A stretch of DNA of 64,000 nucleotides from Agromyces sp. G08B096 (GTDB lineage Bacteria > Actinomycetota > Actinomycetes > Actinomycetales > Microbacteriaceae): the NCBI RefSeq assembly GCF_040267705.1, contig NZ_CP158374.1, positions 806,001-870,000 on the forward strand. The letters run 5' to 3'. The position numbers were made by a program, and so were the translations under genes. This document shows, one piece after another, positions 55,342-64,000 of the stretch (position 1 is its first letter; every line of letters starts with the position of its first letter). Below the pieces are notes generated by a model, which saw only the letters and a list, made by a program, of their open reading frames with translations, made no database searches and had not been told where the DNA came from.

Positions 55342-55375
55342 TTCGAACGGCGTGCCGTGCTGCGTGCCGTTCGAA
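55342..55375. promoter_or_regulatory. 10-bp inverted repeat in S10 leader
   Basis: TTCGAACGGC (55342-55351) and GCCGTTCGAA (55366-55375) are perfect inverted repeats around 14 bases. The same GTGCC word occurs on both sides of the loop. It could be an operator for the divergent osmC side or an RNA hairpin in an upstream S10 transcript. Confidence 0.45.
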
Positions 55376-55613
55376 TCACTGCCAGGCAGTGCATAACCAC
55401 CGGGCCCCGCGAGGGGTTCCAGGGTCAGGTTAGGCCGCGGGCAGCAGAACACGACAACCGACACCCACACCAGACGGGGAGACCCGTGTGCGTCGGCGCG
55501 GGCGACACGCCCGAGCGCGGGGGTCGGTGGCTCGGGGTCGAGCGTGTCGAGGCCACCGCGGCTGTGCTCATGCAGAGCAGCGGGGTGCCTTCGACAGGCT
55601 CGATCAACAGCCG

Positions 55614-55642
55614 TTGACAGCAGAACAGTGGTGCTCCATACC
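55614..55642 (+). promoter_or_regulatory. S10 operon promoter candidate
   Basis: A perfect TTGACA (55614-55619), a 17-base spacer and CATACC (55637-55642). The -10 matches the consensus at three of six positions. It would give a 60-base leader before rpsJ. Confidence 0.4.
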
Positions 55643-55709
55643 AGCAGTGCTACGCGGCGTCCAATGCCCTCGGAAGGGGTACGACGCCTTGACAGAGAGA
55701 GAGTCAGCA

Positions 55710-56018
55710 ATGGCGGGACAGAAGATCCGCATTCGACTGAAGTCGTATGACCACGAGGTCATCGACACCTCGGCGCGCAAGATCGTCGACACGGTGACCC
55801 GCGCGGGCGCCACGGTCGTCGGCCCCGTGCCGCTTCCGACCGAGAAGAACGTGGTGTGCGTCATCCGCTCGCCCCACAAGTACAAGGACAGCCGCGAGCA
55901 CTTCGAGATGCGCACCCACAAGCGCCTGATCGACATCGTGGACCCGACGCCCAAGGCCGTCGACTCGCTCATGCGCCTCGACCTCCCGGCCGACGTCAAC
56001 ATCGAGATCAAGCTCTGA
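55710..56018 (+). CDS. rpsJ: 30S ribosomal protein S10
   Basis: The 102-residue S10 (NusE), which also takes part in transcription antitermination. It begins [20 protein letters not shown] and has [20 protein letters not shown], and [19 protein letters not shown]. It is the first gene of the S10-spc operon. ATG 55710 is fixed by the conserved N-terminus; an upstream in-frame extension is not conserved. Confidence 0.99.
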   Translation: MAGQKIRIRLKSYDHEVIDTSARKIVDTVTRAGATVVGPVPLPTEKNVVCVIRSPHKYKDSREHFEMRTHKRLIDIVDPTPKAVDSLMRLDLPADVNIEIKL

Positions 56019-56026
56019 GGTATCTG

Positions 56027-56683
56027 ATGTCCATCGCTACCAAGAACGTGAAGGGCCTGCTCGGCACGAAGCTCGGCATGACGCAGGTGTGGGACGAGAA
56101 CAACAAGCTCATCCCGGTCACCGTCATTGAGATCGCTCCGAACGTGGTCACCCAGATCCGCACCGCCGAGAAGGACGGCTACGAGGCCGTCCAGATCGCC
56201 GCCGGCGCGATCGACCCGCGCAAGGTCACTCAGCCGCTCCAGGGTCACTTCAAGGCCGCAGGCGTCACGCCGCGCCGCCACGTGACCGAGGTCCGCACCG
56301 CGGACGCCGCCTCGTACGAGGCGGGTCAGGAGCTCACCATCGAGGGCACCTTCGAGGCCGGCCAGCTGGTCGACGTCGTCGGCACCTCGAAGGGCAAGGG
56401 CTTCGCCGGTGTCATGAAGCGCCACAACTTCAAGGGCGTCTCCGCCTCCCACGGTTCGCATCGCAACCACCGCAAGCCCGGCTCGATCGGTGCTTCGTCG
56501 ACCCCCAGCCGTGTCTTCAAGGGCATGCGCATGGCCGGTCGCATGGGTGGCGAGCGCGTGACCGTGCTCAACCTCCGCGTGCACGCCGTCCACGCCGAGA
56601 AGGGCCTGCTGCTCGTCAAGGGCGCCGTCCCCGGTGCGCGCGGCCGTCTCGTGTTCGTCCGCAACGCTGTGAAGGGGGCGTAG
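56027..56683 (+). CDS. rplC: 50S ribosomal protein L3
   Basis: The 218-residue L3. It starts [20 protein letters not shown] and has [38 protein letters not shown] and [20 protein letters not shown], the loop that reaches toward the peptidyl-transferase centre. It follows rpsJ after eight bases. Confidence 0.99.
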   Translation: MSIATKNVKGLLGTKLGMTQVWDENNKLIPVTVIEIAPNVVTQIRTAEKDGYEAVQIAAGAIDPRKVTQPLQGHFKAAGVTPRRHVTEVRTADAASYEAGQELTIEGTFEAGQLVDVVGTSKGKGFAGVMKRHNFKGVSASHGSHRNHRKPGSIGASSTPSRVFKGMRMAGRMGGERVTVLNLRVHAVHAEKGLLLVKGAVPGARGRLVFVRNAVKGA

Positions 56684-56686
56684 TCC

Positions 56687-57346
56687 ATGGCTACCGCCAA
56701 CACCATCGACGTCCTCGACGTCACCGGCAAGAAGGCCGGTACGGTCGAGCTGCCCGCCGAGCTCTTCGACGTGCAGACCAACGTTCCGCTGATCCACCAG
56801 GTCGTCGTCGCCCAGCTCGCCGCCGCGCGCCAGGGCACGCACAAGACCAAGAACCGTGGCGAGGTCTCGGGCGCCGGGCGCAAGCCGTTCAAGCAGAAGG
56901 GCACCGGCCGCTCGCGTCAGGGCTCCATCCGCGCTCCCGAGCACACCGGCGGTGGCATCGTCCACGGTCCGGTGCCGCGCGACTACTCGCAGCGGACCCC
57001 CAAGAAGATGATCGCCGCGGCTCTGCTCGGCGCGCTCTCCGACCGCGCCCGCGGCGGCCGCATCCACGCGGTCGAGGGCTTCGCGGCCGGCGACGTGGCG
57101 AAGACCAAGGACGCCGTCGCGCTCCTCGGCAAGATCGCCCCCGCGAAGCGCTTCCTCGTGGTCCTCGGCCGCGACGAGGAGTTCTCGGAGCGCGCCGTCC
57201 GCAACATCCCGACCGTGCACGTGCTGCCGGTCGACCAGCTCAACGCCTACGACGTGGTCGTCTCCGACGACATCGTCTTCAGCACCGCCGCGCTCGAGGC
57301 GTTCGTCGCCGCCAAGCAGGCGAAGAAGGAAGAGGTCTCCGCATGA
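56687..57346 (+). CDS. rplD: 50S ribosomal protein L4
   Basis: The 219-residue L4. The extended loop that lines the exit tunnel is visible as [20 protein letters not shown] then [15 protein letters not shown]. The C-terminal globular part has [20 protein letters not shown]. It starts three bases after rplC and overlaps rplW by four bases. Confidence 0.99.
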   Translation: MATANTIDVLDVTGKKAGTVELPAELFDVQTNVPLIHQVVVAQLAAARQGTHKTKNRGEVSGAGRKPFKQKGTGRSRQGSIRAPEHTGGGIVHGPVPRDYSQRTPKKMIAAALLGALSDRARGGRIHAVEGFAAGDVAKTKDAVALLGKIAPAKRFLVVLGRDEEFSERAVRNIPTVHVLPVDQLNAYDVVVSDDIVFSTAALEAFVAAKQAKKEEVSA

Positions 57347-57645
57347 GCGCCGCTCACAACAAGGACCCGCGCGACATCATCATCGCGCCCGTCGTCTCGG
57401 AGAAGAGCTACGGCCTGATCGACGAGGGCAAGTACACGTTCATCGTGGACCCCCGCTCGAACAAGACCGAGATCAAGCTCGCCATCGAGAAGATCTTCAA
57501 CGTGCAGGTCGCGTCGATCAACACGCTGAACCGTCAGGGCAAGACCCGTCGCACCCGGTTCGGCATCGGCAAGCGCAAGGACACCAAGCGCGCGATCGTC
57601 ACCCTCAAGTCCGGTTCCATCGACATCTTCACCGCTGTCGGCTGA
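57343..57645 (+). CDS. rplW: 50S ribosomal protein L23
   Basis: The 100-residue L23, which forms the docking site for trigger factor and SRP at the tunnel exit. It has [40 protein letters not shown] and [20 protein letters not shown]. It overlaps the rplD stop (ATGA). Confidence 0.99.
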   Translation: MSAAHNKDPRDIIIAPVVSEKSYGLIDEGKYTFIVDPRSNKTEIKLAIEKIFNVQVASINTLNRQGKTRRTRFGIGKRKDTKRAIVTLKSGSIDIFTAVG

Positions 57646-57661
57646 GGAGCGTAGAGAAAAC

Positions 57662-58501
57662 ATGGCTATTCGCAAGTACAAGCCCACGACCCCGGGCCGT
57701 CGCGGCTCGTCGGTCGCCGACTTCGCCGAGATCACGCGCTCGACGCCCGAGAAGTCCCTGCTGAAGCCCCTGTCGAAGACCGGCGGCCGCAACAACCAGG
57801 GCCGGATCACCACCCGCCACATCGGCGGCGGCCACAAGCGCCAGTACCGCGTCATCGACTTCCGTCGCAACGACAAGGACGGCGTGCCCGCCAAGGTCGC
57901 GCACATCGAGTACGACCCGAACCGCACCGCGCGCATCGCGCTGCTGCACTTCGTGGACGGCACCAAGCGCTACATCATCGCTCCCGACAAGCTGAAGCAG
58001 GGCGACCCGATCGAGTCGGGCCCCGGCGCCGACATCAAGCCGGGCAACAACCTGCCGCTGCGCAACATCCCGACCGGTACCGTCGTGCACGCGATCGAGC
58101 TCCGTCCCGGCGGCGGCGCCAAGCTCGCCCGCTCGGCCGGCGCCTCGGTGCGTCTCGTCGCGAAGGACGGCCCCTACGCCCAGCTCCGCCTGCCCTCTGG
58201 CGAGATCCGCAACGTCGACGCGCGCTGCCGCGCGACGATCGGCGAGGTCGGCAACGCCGAGCAGTCGAACATCAACTGGGGCAAGGCCGGCCGCAAGCGC
58301 TGGAAGGGCGTGCGCCCGACCGTCCGCGGTGTCGCGATGAACCCGATCGACCACCCGCACGGTGGTGGTGAGGGCAAGACCTCCGGTGGTCGTCACCCGG
58401 TGAGCCCCTGGGGTCAGCCCGAGGGCCGCACGCGTCGTCCCAACAAGGAGAGCGACAAGCTCATCGTCCGTCGTCGTACCGTCGGCAAGAAGCGCAAGTA
58501 G
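57662..58501 (+). CDS. rplB: 50S ribosomal protein L2
   Basis: The 279-residue L2, needed for peptidyl-transferase activity and subunit association. It starts [20 protein letters not shown] and has [38 protein letters not shown] and the C-terminal [20 protein letters not shown] with the conserved His. It is in the operon 16 bases after rplW. Confidence 0.99.
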   Translation: MAIRKYKPTTPGRRGSSVADFAEITRSTPEKSLLKPLSKTGGRNNQGRITTRHIGGGHKRQYRVIDFRRNDKDGVPAKVAHIEYDPNRTARIALLHFVDGTKRYIIAPDKLKQGDPIESGPGADIKPGNNLPLRNIPTGTVVHAIELRPGGGAKLARSAGASVRLVAKDGPYAQLRLPSGEIRNVDARCRATIGEVGNAEQSNINWGKAGRKRWKGVRPTVRGVAMNPIDHPHGGGEGKTSGGRHPVSPWGQPEGRTRRPNKESDKLIVRRRTVGKKRK

Positions 58502-58513
58502 GAGTAAGAGAAG

Positions 58514-58795
58514 ATGCCTCGCAGTCTCAAGAAGGGCCCCTTCGTCGACGAGCACCTGCTTCGCAAGGTCGTCGTCCAGAACGAGGCGGGCAGCAAGAAC
58601 GTCATCAAGACGTGGTCGCGTCGCTCGATGATCATCCCGGCCATGCTCGGGCACACGATCGCCGTGCACGACGGCCGCAAGCACATCCCGGTGTTCGTCA
58701 CCGAGACCATGGTGGGCCACAAGCTCGGAGAGTTCGCCCCCACCCGCACCTTCCGTGGTCACGTGAAGGACGACAAGAAGGGCCGCCGCCGCTAG
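58514..58795 (+). CDS. rpsS: 30S ribosomal protein S19
   Basis: The 93-residue S19 of the 30S head. It starts [20 protein letters not shown] and has [20 protein letters not shown] and [20 protein letters not shown]. It follows rplB after 12 bases with a GGAGTAAGAGAAG leader. Confidence 0.99.
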   Translation: MPRSLKKGPFVDEHLLRKVVVQNEAGSKNVIKTWSRRSMIIPAMLGHTIAVHDGRKHIPVFVTETMVGHKLGEFAPTRTFRGHVKDDKKGRRR

Positions 58796-58820
58796 TCGCG
58801 GTGGCGTAAGGAGGAAAGAA

Positions 58821-59186
58821 ATGGTGGAGTCGATCGCCCGCGTGCGACACATCCGCGTCACCCCCCAGAAGGCTCGTCGCGTCGTCAACCTGATCCGCGG
58901 CAAGCAGGCTCAGGAGGCCCTCGCCATCCTGAAGTTCGCGCCCCAGGGCGCGAGCGAGCCGGTGTACAAGCTCGTCGCTTCGGCCATCGCGAACGCTCGC
59001 GTCAAGGCCGATGCCACGAACACCTACCTGGACGAGCAGGACCTCTACATCAGCCGCGCATTCGTCGACGAGGGCACCACCCTCAAGCGATTCCAGCCGC
59101 GCGCGCAGGGTCGTGCCTTCCGAATCAACAAGCGCACGAGCCACATCACCGTTGTGCTCGCCACGCCCGAGGAGGGTACGAAGTAA
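58821..59186 (+). CDS. rplV: 50S ribosomal protein L22
   Basis: The 121-residue L22, whose beta hairpin lines the exit tunnel. It has [40 protein letters not shown] and [20 protein letters not shown], the last being the macrolide-relevant hairpin and C-terminus. Its final base overlaps the rpsC ATG (TAATG). Confidence 0.99.
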   Translation: MVESIARVRHIRVTPQKARRVVNLIRGKQAQEALAILKFAPQGASEPVYKLVASAIANARVKADATNTYLDEQDLYISRAFVDEGTTLKRFQPRAQGRAFRINKRTSHITVVLATPEEGTK

Positions 59187-59938
59187 TGGGTCAGAAGGTC
59201 AACCCGTACGGCTTCCGTCTCGGCATCACCACCGACCACGTGTCGCGGTGGTTCTCCGACTCGACGAAGCCCGGTCAGCGCTACGCCGACTACCTCGCCG
59301 AGGATGTCAAGATCCGTCGCCTGCTCCAGACGTCGCTCGACCGTGCCGGCGTCTCGCGCATCGAGATCGAGCGCACCCGCGACCGCGTCCGCGTGGACAT
59401 CCACACGGCCCGTCCCGGCATCGTGATCGGCCGCCGCGGCGCCGAGGCCGAGCGCATCCGCGCCGACCTCGAGAAGCTCACCGGCAAGCAGATCCAGCTC
59501 AACATCCTCGAGGTGAAGAACCCCGAGGCCGACGCCCAGCTCGTCGCGCAGGGCATCGCCGAGCAGCTCTCGGCTCGTGTGGCGTTCCGCCGTGCGATGC
59601 GCAAGGGTCTGCAGGGCGCGCAGCGCGCCGGCGCCAAGGGCGTCCGGATCCAGGTCTCGGGCCGCCTCGGCGGCGCCGAGATGAGCCGGTCGGAGTTCTA
59701 CCGCGAGGGCCGGGTGCCGCTGCACACGCTCCGCGCGAACATCGACTACGGCTTCTACGAGGCCAAGACCACCTTCGGCCGCATCGGCGTGAAGGTCTGG
59801 ATCTACAAGGGCGACATCACCAACAAGGAGCTCGCGCGCGAGCAGGCGGCCCAGAAGCCGTCCCGCGAGCGCAGCGACCGTCCCCGCCGCGACCGTGCCC
59901 CGAAGGCCGAGCCGGTGGCAGCAGGAGTTGAGGCATAA
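59186..59938 (+). CDS. rpsC: 30S ribosomal protein S3
   Basis: The 250-residue S3 at the mRNA entry site. It starts [20 protein letters not shown], and the KH domain has [20 protein letters not shown] and [20 protein letters not shown]. The C-terminal domain has [21 protein letters not shown] basic tail ([20 protein letters not shown]) extends beyond the core, as is common in actinobacteria. Confidence 0.99.
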   Translation: MGQKVNPYGFRLGITTDHVSRWFSDSTKPGQRYADYLAEDVKIRRLLQTSLDRAGVSRIEIERTRDRVRVDIHTARPGIVIGRRGAEAERIRADLEKLTGKQIQLNILEVKNPEADAQLVAQGIAEQLSARVAFRRAMRKGLQGAQRAGAKGVRIQVSGRLGGAEMSRSEFYREGRVPLHTLRANIDYGFYEAKTTFGRIGVKVWIYKGDITNKELAREQAAQKPSRERSDRPRRDRAPKAEPVAAGVEA

Positions 59939-59940
59939 CC

Positions 59941-60360
59941 ATGTTGATTCCCCGTCGAGTCAAGTACCGCAAGCAGCACCACCCCGGCCGTTCGGGCCAG
60001 GCCACCGGCGGCACGAAGGTCACCTTCGGCGAGTTCGGCATCCAGGCCCTGACCCCCGCCTACGTGACCAACCGTCAGATCGAGTCCGCTCGTATCGCCA
60101 TGACGCGTCACATCAAGCGTGGCGGCAAGGTGTGGATCAACATCTACCCCGACCGTCCGCTCACGAAGAAGCCCGCCGAGACCCGCATGGGTTCCGGTAA
60201 GGGCTCGCCCGAGTGGTGGGTCGCCAACGTCAAGCCGGGCCGGGTCCTCTTCGAGGTCTCCGGCGTCTCCGAGCAGCTCGCTCGCGAGGCGATGACCCGT
60301 GCCATCCACAAGCTGCCCCTCAAGGCACGCATCATCAAGCGCGAGGAGGGCGACGCATAA
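59941..60360 (+). CDS. rplP: 50S ribosomal protein L16
   Basis: The 139-residue L16, positioned near the A-site tRNA. It starts [20 protein letters not shown] and has [40 protein letters not shown] and [20 protein letters not shown]. Its stop overlaps the rpmC ATG by one base. Confidence 0.99.
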   Translation: MLIPRRVKYRKQHHPGRSGQATGGTKVTFGEFGIQALTPAYVTNRQIESARIAMTRHIKRGGKVWINIYPDRPLTKKPAETRMGSGKGSPEWWVANVKPGRVLFEVSGVSEQLAREAMTRAIHKLPLKARIIKREEGDA

Positions 60361-60683
60361 TGGCCGTCGGAACCAAGGGGCTCGAGTCCGTCGAGCTCGA
60401 CACGTTTGAAGACGAGCGTCTCGTCGACGAGCTGAAGAAGGCCAAGGAAGAGCTGTTCAACCTGCGCTTCCAGGCGGCCACCGGTCAGCTCGAGAGCCAC
60501 GGCCGCCTCCGCGCGGTCAAGAAGGACATCGCCCGCATCTACACCGTGATCCGCGAGCGCGAGCTCGGGATCCGTGCGACGCCGGCGCCCGTCGAGGCGG
60601 CTCCCGCCGAGAAGAAGACGAAGAAGAAGGCCAAGGCCGAGGCTGACGCCCCGGCCGAGGCCGCCGAGACGAAGGAGGCCTGA
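60360..60683 (+). CDS. rpmC: 50S ribosomal protein L29 with long C-terminal tail
   Basis: A 107-residue L29. The core is at about 8-70 ([40 protein letters not shown]). The last 37 residues are an Ala/Lys/Glu-rich tail ([20 protein letters not shown]) not found in the 60-70-residue L29 of most bacteria. The tail is in frame, keeps high-GC codon use and leads directly into rpsQ, so it appears genuine. Confidence 0.95.
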   Translation: MAVGTKGLESVELDTFEDERLVDELKKAKEELFNLRFQAATGQLESHGRLRAVKKDIARIYTVIRERELGIRATPAPVEAAPAEKKTKKKAKAEADAPAEAAETKEA

Positions 60684-60685
60684 TC

Positions 60686-60985
60686 ATGGCTGAGACCAAG
60701 AAGGCTACGGCCGAGGTCGCCGAGACGGCCTCGCACCGCCCCTACCGCAAGGTGCGTCGCGGGTACGTCGTCAGCGACAAGATGGACAAGACCATCGTCG
60801 TCGAGGTCGAGGACCGCGTGAAGCACCCGCTGTACGGCAAGGTCATCCGCCGCACCTCCAAGGTGAAGGCCCACGACGAGCAGAACACCGCCGGCATCGG
60901 CGACCTGGTCGTCATCTCGGAGACCCGTCCGCTCAGCGCCACGAAGCGCTGGCGCCTGGTCGAGATCGTCGAGAAGGCCAAGTAA
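60686..60985 (+). CDS. rpsQ: 30S ribosomal protein S17
   Basis: A 99-residue S17, a primary 16S rRNA binder. It has a short extra N-terminus ([20 protein letters not shown]), then the core [40 protein letters not shown] and [18 protein letters not shown]. It starts two bases after the rpmC stop. Confidence 0.99.
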   Translation: MAETKKATAEVAETASHRPYRKVRRGYVVSDKMDKTIVVEVEDRVKHPLYGKVIRRTSKVKAHDEQNTAGIGDLVVISETRPLSATKRWRLVEIVEKAK

Positions 60986-61017
60986 GCCTCGCGCTTGCTT
61001 GAGAGAAGGAATCCAGA

Positions 61018-61386
61018 ATGCTTCAGCAGGAATCGCGCCTCAAGGTGGCTGACAACACCGGCGCCAAGGAGCTGCTCACGATCCGCGTTCTCGGTGGTTC
61101 GAAGCGCCGGTACGCCGGCCTCGGCGACGTCATCGTCGCGACCGTCAAGGACGCCATCCCCGGCGGCAACGTGAAGAAGGGCGACGTCGTCAAGGCGGTC
61201 GTCGTCCGCACCGTGAAGGAGACCCGTCGTCCCGACGGCTCCTACATCAAGTTCGACGAGAACGCAGCGGTGATCCTCAAGAACGACGGCGAGCCCCGTG
61301 GCACGCGCATCTTCGGGCCGGTCGGCCGTGAACTGCGCGACAAGAAGTTCATGAAGATCATCTCGCTCGCGCCGGAGGTGCTGTAA
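61018..61386 (+). CDS. rplN: 50S ribosomal protein L14
   Basis: The 122-residue L14 at the subunit interface. It begins [20 protein letters not shown] and has [40 protein letters not shown] and [20 protein letters not shown]. It starts 32 bases after rpsQ with a GAGAGAAGGA ribosome site; this is the traditional first gene of the spc operon. Confidence 0.99.
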   Translation: MLQQESRLKVADNTGAKELLTIRVLGGSKRRYAGLGDVIVATVKDAIPGGNVKKGDVVKAVVVRTVKETRRPDGSYIKFDENAAVILKNDGEPRGTRIFGPVGRELRDKKFMKIISLAPEVL

Positions 61387-61388
61387 CC

Positions 61389-61748
61389 ATGGCGAACATC
61401 AAGAAGGGCGACCTGGTCCAGGTCATCTCCGGCCGCAGCCAGGCCCGCGGCGGCGACCGCGGCAAGCAGGGCAAGGTCATCGAGGTGCTGGTCGACCAGA
61501 ACCGCGTCGTCGTCGAGGGCGTGAACTACGTCACGAAGCACGTGCGCGTCGGCCAGACGCAGCGCGGCTCGAAGACCGGCGGCATCGAGACCCACGAGGC
61601 CCCGATCCACGTCTCCAACGTCGCGCTCGTCGACCCCGAGACGAAGAAGCCGACCCGCGTCGGCTTCCGCACCGAGACCGTCACCAAGGACGGCGTCACC
61701 AAGACGGTCCGCGTCCGCTACGCCAAGAAGTCAGGTAAGGACCTGTAA
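61389..61748 (+). CDS. rplX: 50S ribosomal protein L24
   Basis: The 119-residue L24, an assembly initiator. It has the KOW motif ([20 protein letters not shown] then [20 protein letters not shown]), [20 protein letters not shown] and [20 protein letters not shown]. Its last base overlaps the rplE ATG (TAATG). Confidence 0.99.
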   Translation: MANIKKGDLVQVISGRSQARGGDRGKQGKVIEVLVDQNRVVVEGVNYVTKHVRVGQTQRGSKTGGIETHEAPIHVSNVALVDPETKKPTRVGFRTETVTKDGVTKTVRVRYAKKSGKDL

Positions 61749-62341
61749 TGACCGACACCGCAACTGCTGCGCCGGCTGGCAAGATCCAGCCGCGCCTGAA
61801 GCAGAAGTACCAGACCGAGATCACCGCGGCCCTCACCGAGGCGAACGGCTATGCCAACCCGCACCAGGTGCCCGGCCTCGTGAAGATCGTGGTCAACATG
61901 GGCGTCGGCGAGGCGGCCCGCGATGGCAAGGTCATCGACGGCGCGATCGCGGACCTCACCAAGATCACCGGTCAGAAGCCGCAGGTCACGAAGGCCCGTA
62001 AGTCGATCGCCCAGTTCAAGCTGCGCGAGGGTCAGCCCATCGGCGCCCACGTGACGCTGCGCGGCGACCGCATGTGGGAGTTCCTCGACCGTCTGCTCTC
62101 GCTCGCCCTGCCTCGGATCCGCGACTTCCGCGGCCTGTCCGACCGGCAGTTCGACGGGAACGGCAACTACACGTTCGGTCTCACGGAGCAGTCCGTGTTC
62201 CACGAGATCGACCAGGACAAGATCGACCGCGTCCGCGGCATGGACATCACCGTGGTGACCACCGCCAAGACGGACGACGAGGGTCGCGCGCTGCTCAAGG
62301 CGCTCGGCTTCCCGTTCAAGTCGGCCGACGCCGCCTCCTAG
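61748..62341 (+). CDS. rplE: 50S ribosomal protein L5
   Basis: The 197-residue L5, which binds 5S rRNA. It has [60 protein letters not shown] and [20 protein letters not shown]. In most bacteria rpsN follows; here a gap of 166 bases leads straight to rpsH. Confidence 0.99.
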   Translation: MTDTATAAPAGKIQPRLKQKYQTEITAALTEANGYANPHQVPGLVKIVVNMGVGEAARDGKVIDGAIADLTKITGQKPQVTKARKSIAQFKLREGQPIGAHVTLRGDRMWEFLDRLLSLALPRIRDFRGLSDRQFDGNGNYTFGLTEQSVFHEIDQDKIDRVRGMDITVVTTAKTDDEGRALLKALGFPFKSADAAS

Positions 62342-62507
62342 AGACTGCTGTAGTAGGCTCTACGAGTTTGTGCCGGGGCCGTGCCGGGTCCGCGAGGATC
62401 CGGCCGGCCCGGGCCTTCGGCGGTTCGCATCCGCGTTCCGCCACCACCACAGGTCAGTCCCCGTGGAACGGGTCCTGAAACCTGGTGAACGTAAGGAAAC
62501 ACACGTC
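62342..62507 (+). other. 166-base gap where rpsN is usually found
   Basis: No open frame resembling S14 exists here on either strand. The gap contains GC-rich potential stems (around 62372-62420) and a good GTAAGGA ribosome site for rpsH. It may hold an internal promoter or processing site. Confidence 0.6.
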
Positions 62508-62906
62508 ATGACGATGACCGACCCGGTCGCTGACATGCTGACGCGCCTTCGCAACGCGAACTCGGCGCACCACGACACCGTGTCGATGCCGCACTCGAAG
62601 CTCAAGGCGCACATCGCGGAGATCCTGAAGAACGAGGGCTACATCGCCGGCTTCGAGGTCACCGACGCGCGCGTGGGAAAGACCCTCACGCTGCAGCTGA
62701 AGTTCGGCCCGAACCGCGAGCGTTCGATCGCGGGCATCAAGCGGGTCTCCAAGCCCGGCCTCCGCGTGTACGCGAAGTCGACCGAGCTGCCCAAGGTGCT
62801 CGGCGGCCTCGGCGTCGCGATCCTGTCCACTTCCAGCGGTCTGCTCACCGACCGCCAGGCCGAGAAGAAGGGCGTGGGTGGGGAAGTCCTCGCCTACGTG
62901 TGGTAG
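62508..62906 (+). CDS. rpsH: 30S ribosomal protein S8
   Basis: The 132-residue S8, the translational regulator of the spc operon in E. coli. It starts [20 protein letters not shown] and has [40 protein letters not shown] and the C-terminal [23 protein letters not shown] 62508 is fixed by the conserved start; an upstream in-frame extension is not coding. Confidence 0.99.
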   Translation: MTMTDPVADMLTRLRNANSAHHDTVSMPHSKLKAHIAEILKNEGYIAGFEVTDARVGKTLTLQLKFGPNRERSIAGIKRVSKPGLRVYAKSTELPKVLGGLGVAILSTSSGLLTDRQAEKKGVGGEVLAYVW

Positions 62907-62910
62907 TTCC

Positions 62911-63447
62911 ATGTCACGTATCGGACGACTCCCCATCGACATCCCCGCCGGCGTCGACGTCAAGATCGACGGCCAGGCCGTCTCCGTGAAGGGCCCGAAG
63001 GGCGAGCTCGCGCTCGTCGTCGCGGCCCCCATCGAGGTCAAGCTCGAGGAGAACCAGGTCCTCGTCACCCGGCCCGACGACGAGCGCGCTTCGCGTTCGC
63101 TGCACGGCCTGACGCGCACTCTCATCGCGAACAACATCATCGGCGTGACCCAGGGCTACTCCAAGGCTCTCGAGATCGTCGGCACCGGCTACCGCGTGGC
63201 CCAGAAGGGCTCGGCCGTCGAGTTCGCGCTCGGCTTCTCGCACCCGGTCACCGTCGAGGCGCCTGCGGGCATCACGCTCACGGTCGAGGGCAACAACAAG
63301 CTCACCGTCTCGGGCATCGACAAGCAGGCCGTCGGCGAGACCGCCGCGAACATCCGCAAGATCAAGAAGCCCGAGCCCTACAAGGGCAAGGGCATCCGCT
63401 ACGCCGGCGAGGTCGTGCGTCGCAAGGCCGGAAAGGCTGGTAAGTAA
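62911..63447 (+). CDS. rplF: 50S ribosomal protein L6
   Basis: The 178-residue L6. It starts [20 protein letters not shown], has [40 protein letters not shown] and the conserved C-terminal [20 protein letters not shown]. It starts four bases after rpsH. Confidence 0.99.
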   Translation: MSRIGRLPIDIPAGVDVKIDGQAVSVKGPKGELALVVAAPIEVKLEENQVLVTRPDDERASRSLHGLTRTLIANNIIGVTQGYSKALEIVGTGYRVAQKGSAVEFALGFSHPVTVEAPAGITLTVEGNNKLTVSGIDKQAVGETAANIRKIKKPEPYKGKGIRYAGEVVRRKAGKAGK

Positions 63448-63449
63448 TC

Positions 63450-63809
63450 ATGGCTGTGAAGAGCAAGTCGGCTGCGCGCTCGCGCCGCCACACCCGCCTT
63501 CGCAAGAAGATCGTGGGCACCGAGGTGCGTCCGCGCCTCGTCGTGACCCGTTCGGCCCGCCACGTGTTCGTGCAGGTCGTCGACGACAGCAAGGGCCGCA
63601 CCGTGGCCAGCGCGTCGACGATGGAGGCCGACCTCCGTGCGTTCGAGGGCGACAAGACGGCCAAGGCCCGCAAGGTCGGCGAGCTCGTCGCCGAGCGTGC
63701 CAAGCAGGCCGGCATCGAGGAGGTCGTCTTCGACCGCGGCGGCAACAAGTACGCCGGTCGCGTCGCGGCGATCGCCGAAGGAGCGCGAGAGGCAGGGCTG
63801 AACCTGTGA
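63450..63809 (+). CDS. rplR: 50S ribosomal protein L18
   Basis: The 119-residue L18, which binds 5S rRNA. It has [40 protein letters not shown] and [20 protein letters not shown]. Its stop overlaps the rpsE GTG by four bases. Confidence 0.99.
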   Translation: MAVKSKSAARSRRHTRLRKKIVGTEVRPRLVVTRSARHVFVQVVDDSKGRTVASASTMEADLRAFEGDKTAKARKVGELVAERAKQAGIEEVVFDRGGNKYAGRVAAIAEGAREAGLNL

Positions 63810-64000
63810 GCGACAACAACGTGAAGGAGACCGAGGTGACCACCGCAGAGGCACCCGTCGAGACGGCCGCGTCCAGCGAGCCGCAGCGCAACGAGCGCGA
63901 GGGTCGCCGCGGCGGTGGCCGTGACCGCGGCCAGGGCCGCGACCGCGGTGGCCGCGACGCCGACAAGAGCCAGTTCCTCGAGCGCGTCGTGACCATCAAC
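63806..64000 (+). CDS. rpsE: 30S ribosomal protein S5, 5' part
   Basis: The first 65 codons of S5, running off the window. GTG 63806 overlaps the rplR stop. The N-terminus is extended and low complexity (acidic [18 protein letters not shown], then Arg/Gly-rich [19 protein letters not shown]) before the conserved family start [11 protein letters not shown]. The extension is longer than in E. coli S5 and is seen in related actinobacteria. Confidence 0.95.
   Translation, partial: MSDNNVKETEVTTAEAPVETAASSEPQRNEREGRRGGGRDRGQGRDRGGRDADKSQFLERVVTIN

Larger units (their letters stand above)
55211..55709 (+). other. 499-base S10 operon leader region
   Basis: A long gap before rpsJ without a credible gene. 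It holds the hairpin at 55342-55375, a copy of the motif CCTTCGACAGGCTC (55589-55602), and the candidate promoter at 55614-55642. The rpsJ ribosome site is a weak GAGAGAGAG. No tRNA or known riboswitch was recognised. Confidence 0.5.

Overview
The window is a very GC-rich, densely packed chromosomal segment of an actinobacterium. The rpoB-rpoC, str and S10-spc gene orders, the TTG starts of rpoB and rpoC, and many genes whose -10 hexamer lies only 6-8 bases before the start codon (leaderless-type promoters) all fit Actinobacteria. Family-level resemblance of the proteins suggests Microbacteriaceae, perhaps an Agromyces relative. That placement is an inference from memory of protein families, not a computed result. 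No insertion sequence, phage gene, CRISPR array, tRNA or rRNA gene was recognised.

Layout. 1-18.5 kb is ordinary metabolic and hypothetical content: a DUF5997 protein, alpha/beta hydrolase, NUDIX protein, GNAT enzyme, ECF sigma factor, DEAD-box helicase, CGNR regulator, SprT-like protein, PQQ-type sugar dehydrogenase lipoprotein, the pxpABC 5-oxoprolinase operon, a Tat-exported GH10-like hydrolase, and two adjacent spermidine-synthase-like proteins. 18.5-26.3 kb is rpoB-rpoC with a good promoter and a perfect 15-bp terminator stem. 26.4-29.6 kb holds small membrane proteins and a lipoprotein.

29.7-47.5 kb is the accessory island of interest. It is a type VII secretion (T7SS) locus with an FHA-containing EssC/EccC-like ATPase, a zinc-ribbon/FHA protein, two membrane proteins and three WXG100-type proteins. 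These precede a 1974-residue effector with three predicted toxin domains in one chain: Tox-PL papain fold, Ntox15/Tde1-like HxxD nuclease, and a second papain-like domain. Candidate immunity genes follow: an Imm35-like protein and a GAD-like/DUF1851 protein of the Tdi1 type. Between them lies a broken copy of the toxin-immunity junction. I see no recognisable EccB, EccD, EccE, MycP, EsaA, EssA or EssB gene, so the secretion machine is either minimal or completed elsewhere.

47.5-53.4 kb has two small conserved genes and then the str operon rpsL-rpsG-fusA-tuf, which ends in a clear terminator. An acyltransferase and an OsmC-family gene separate it from the S10-spc operon at 55.7-64 kb (rpsJ to rpsE, running off the window). 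rpsN is absent from its usual place between rplE and rpsH.
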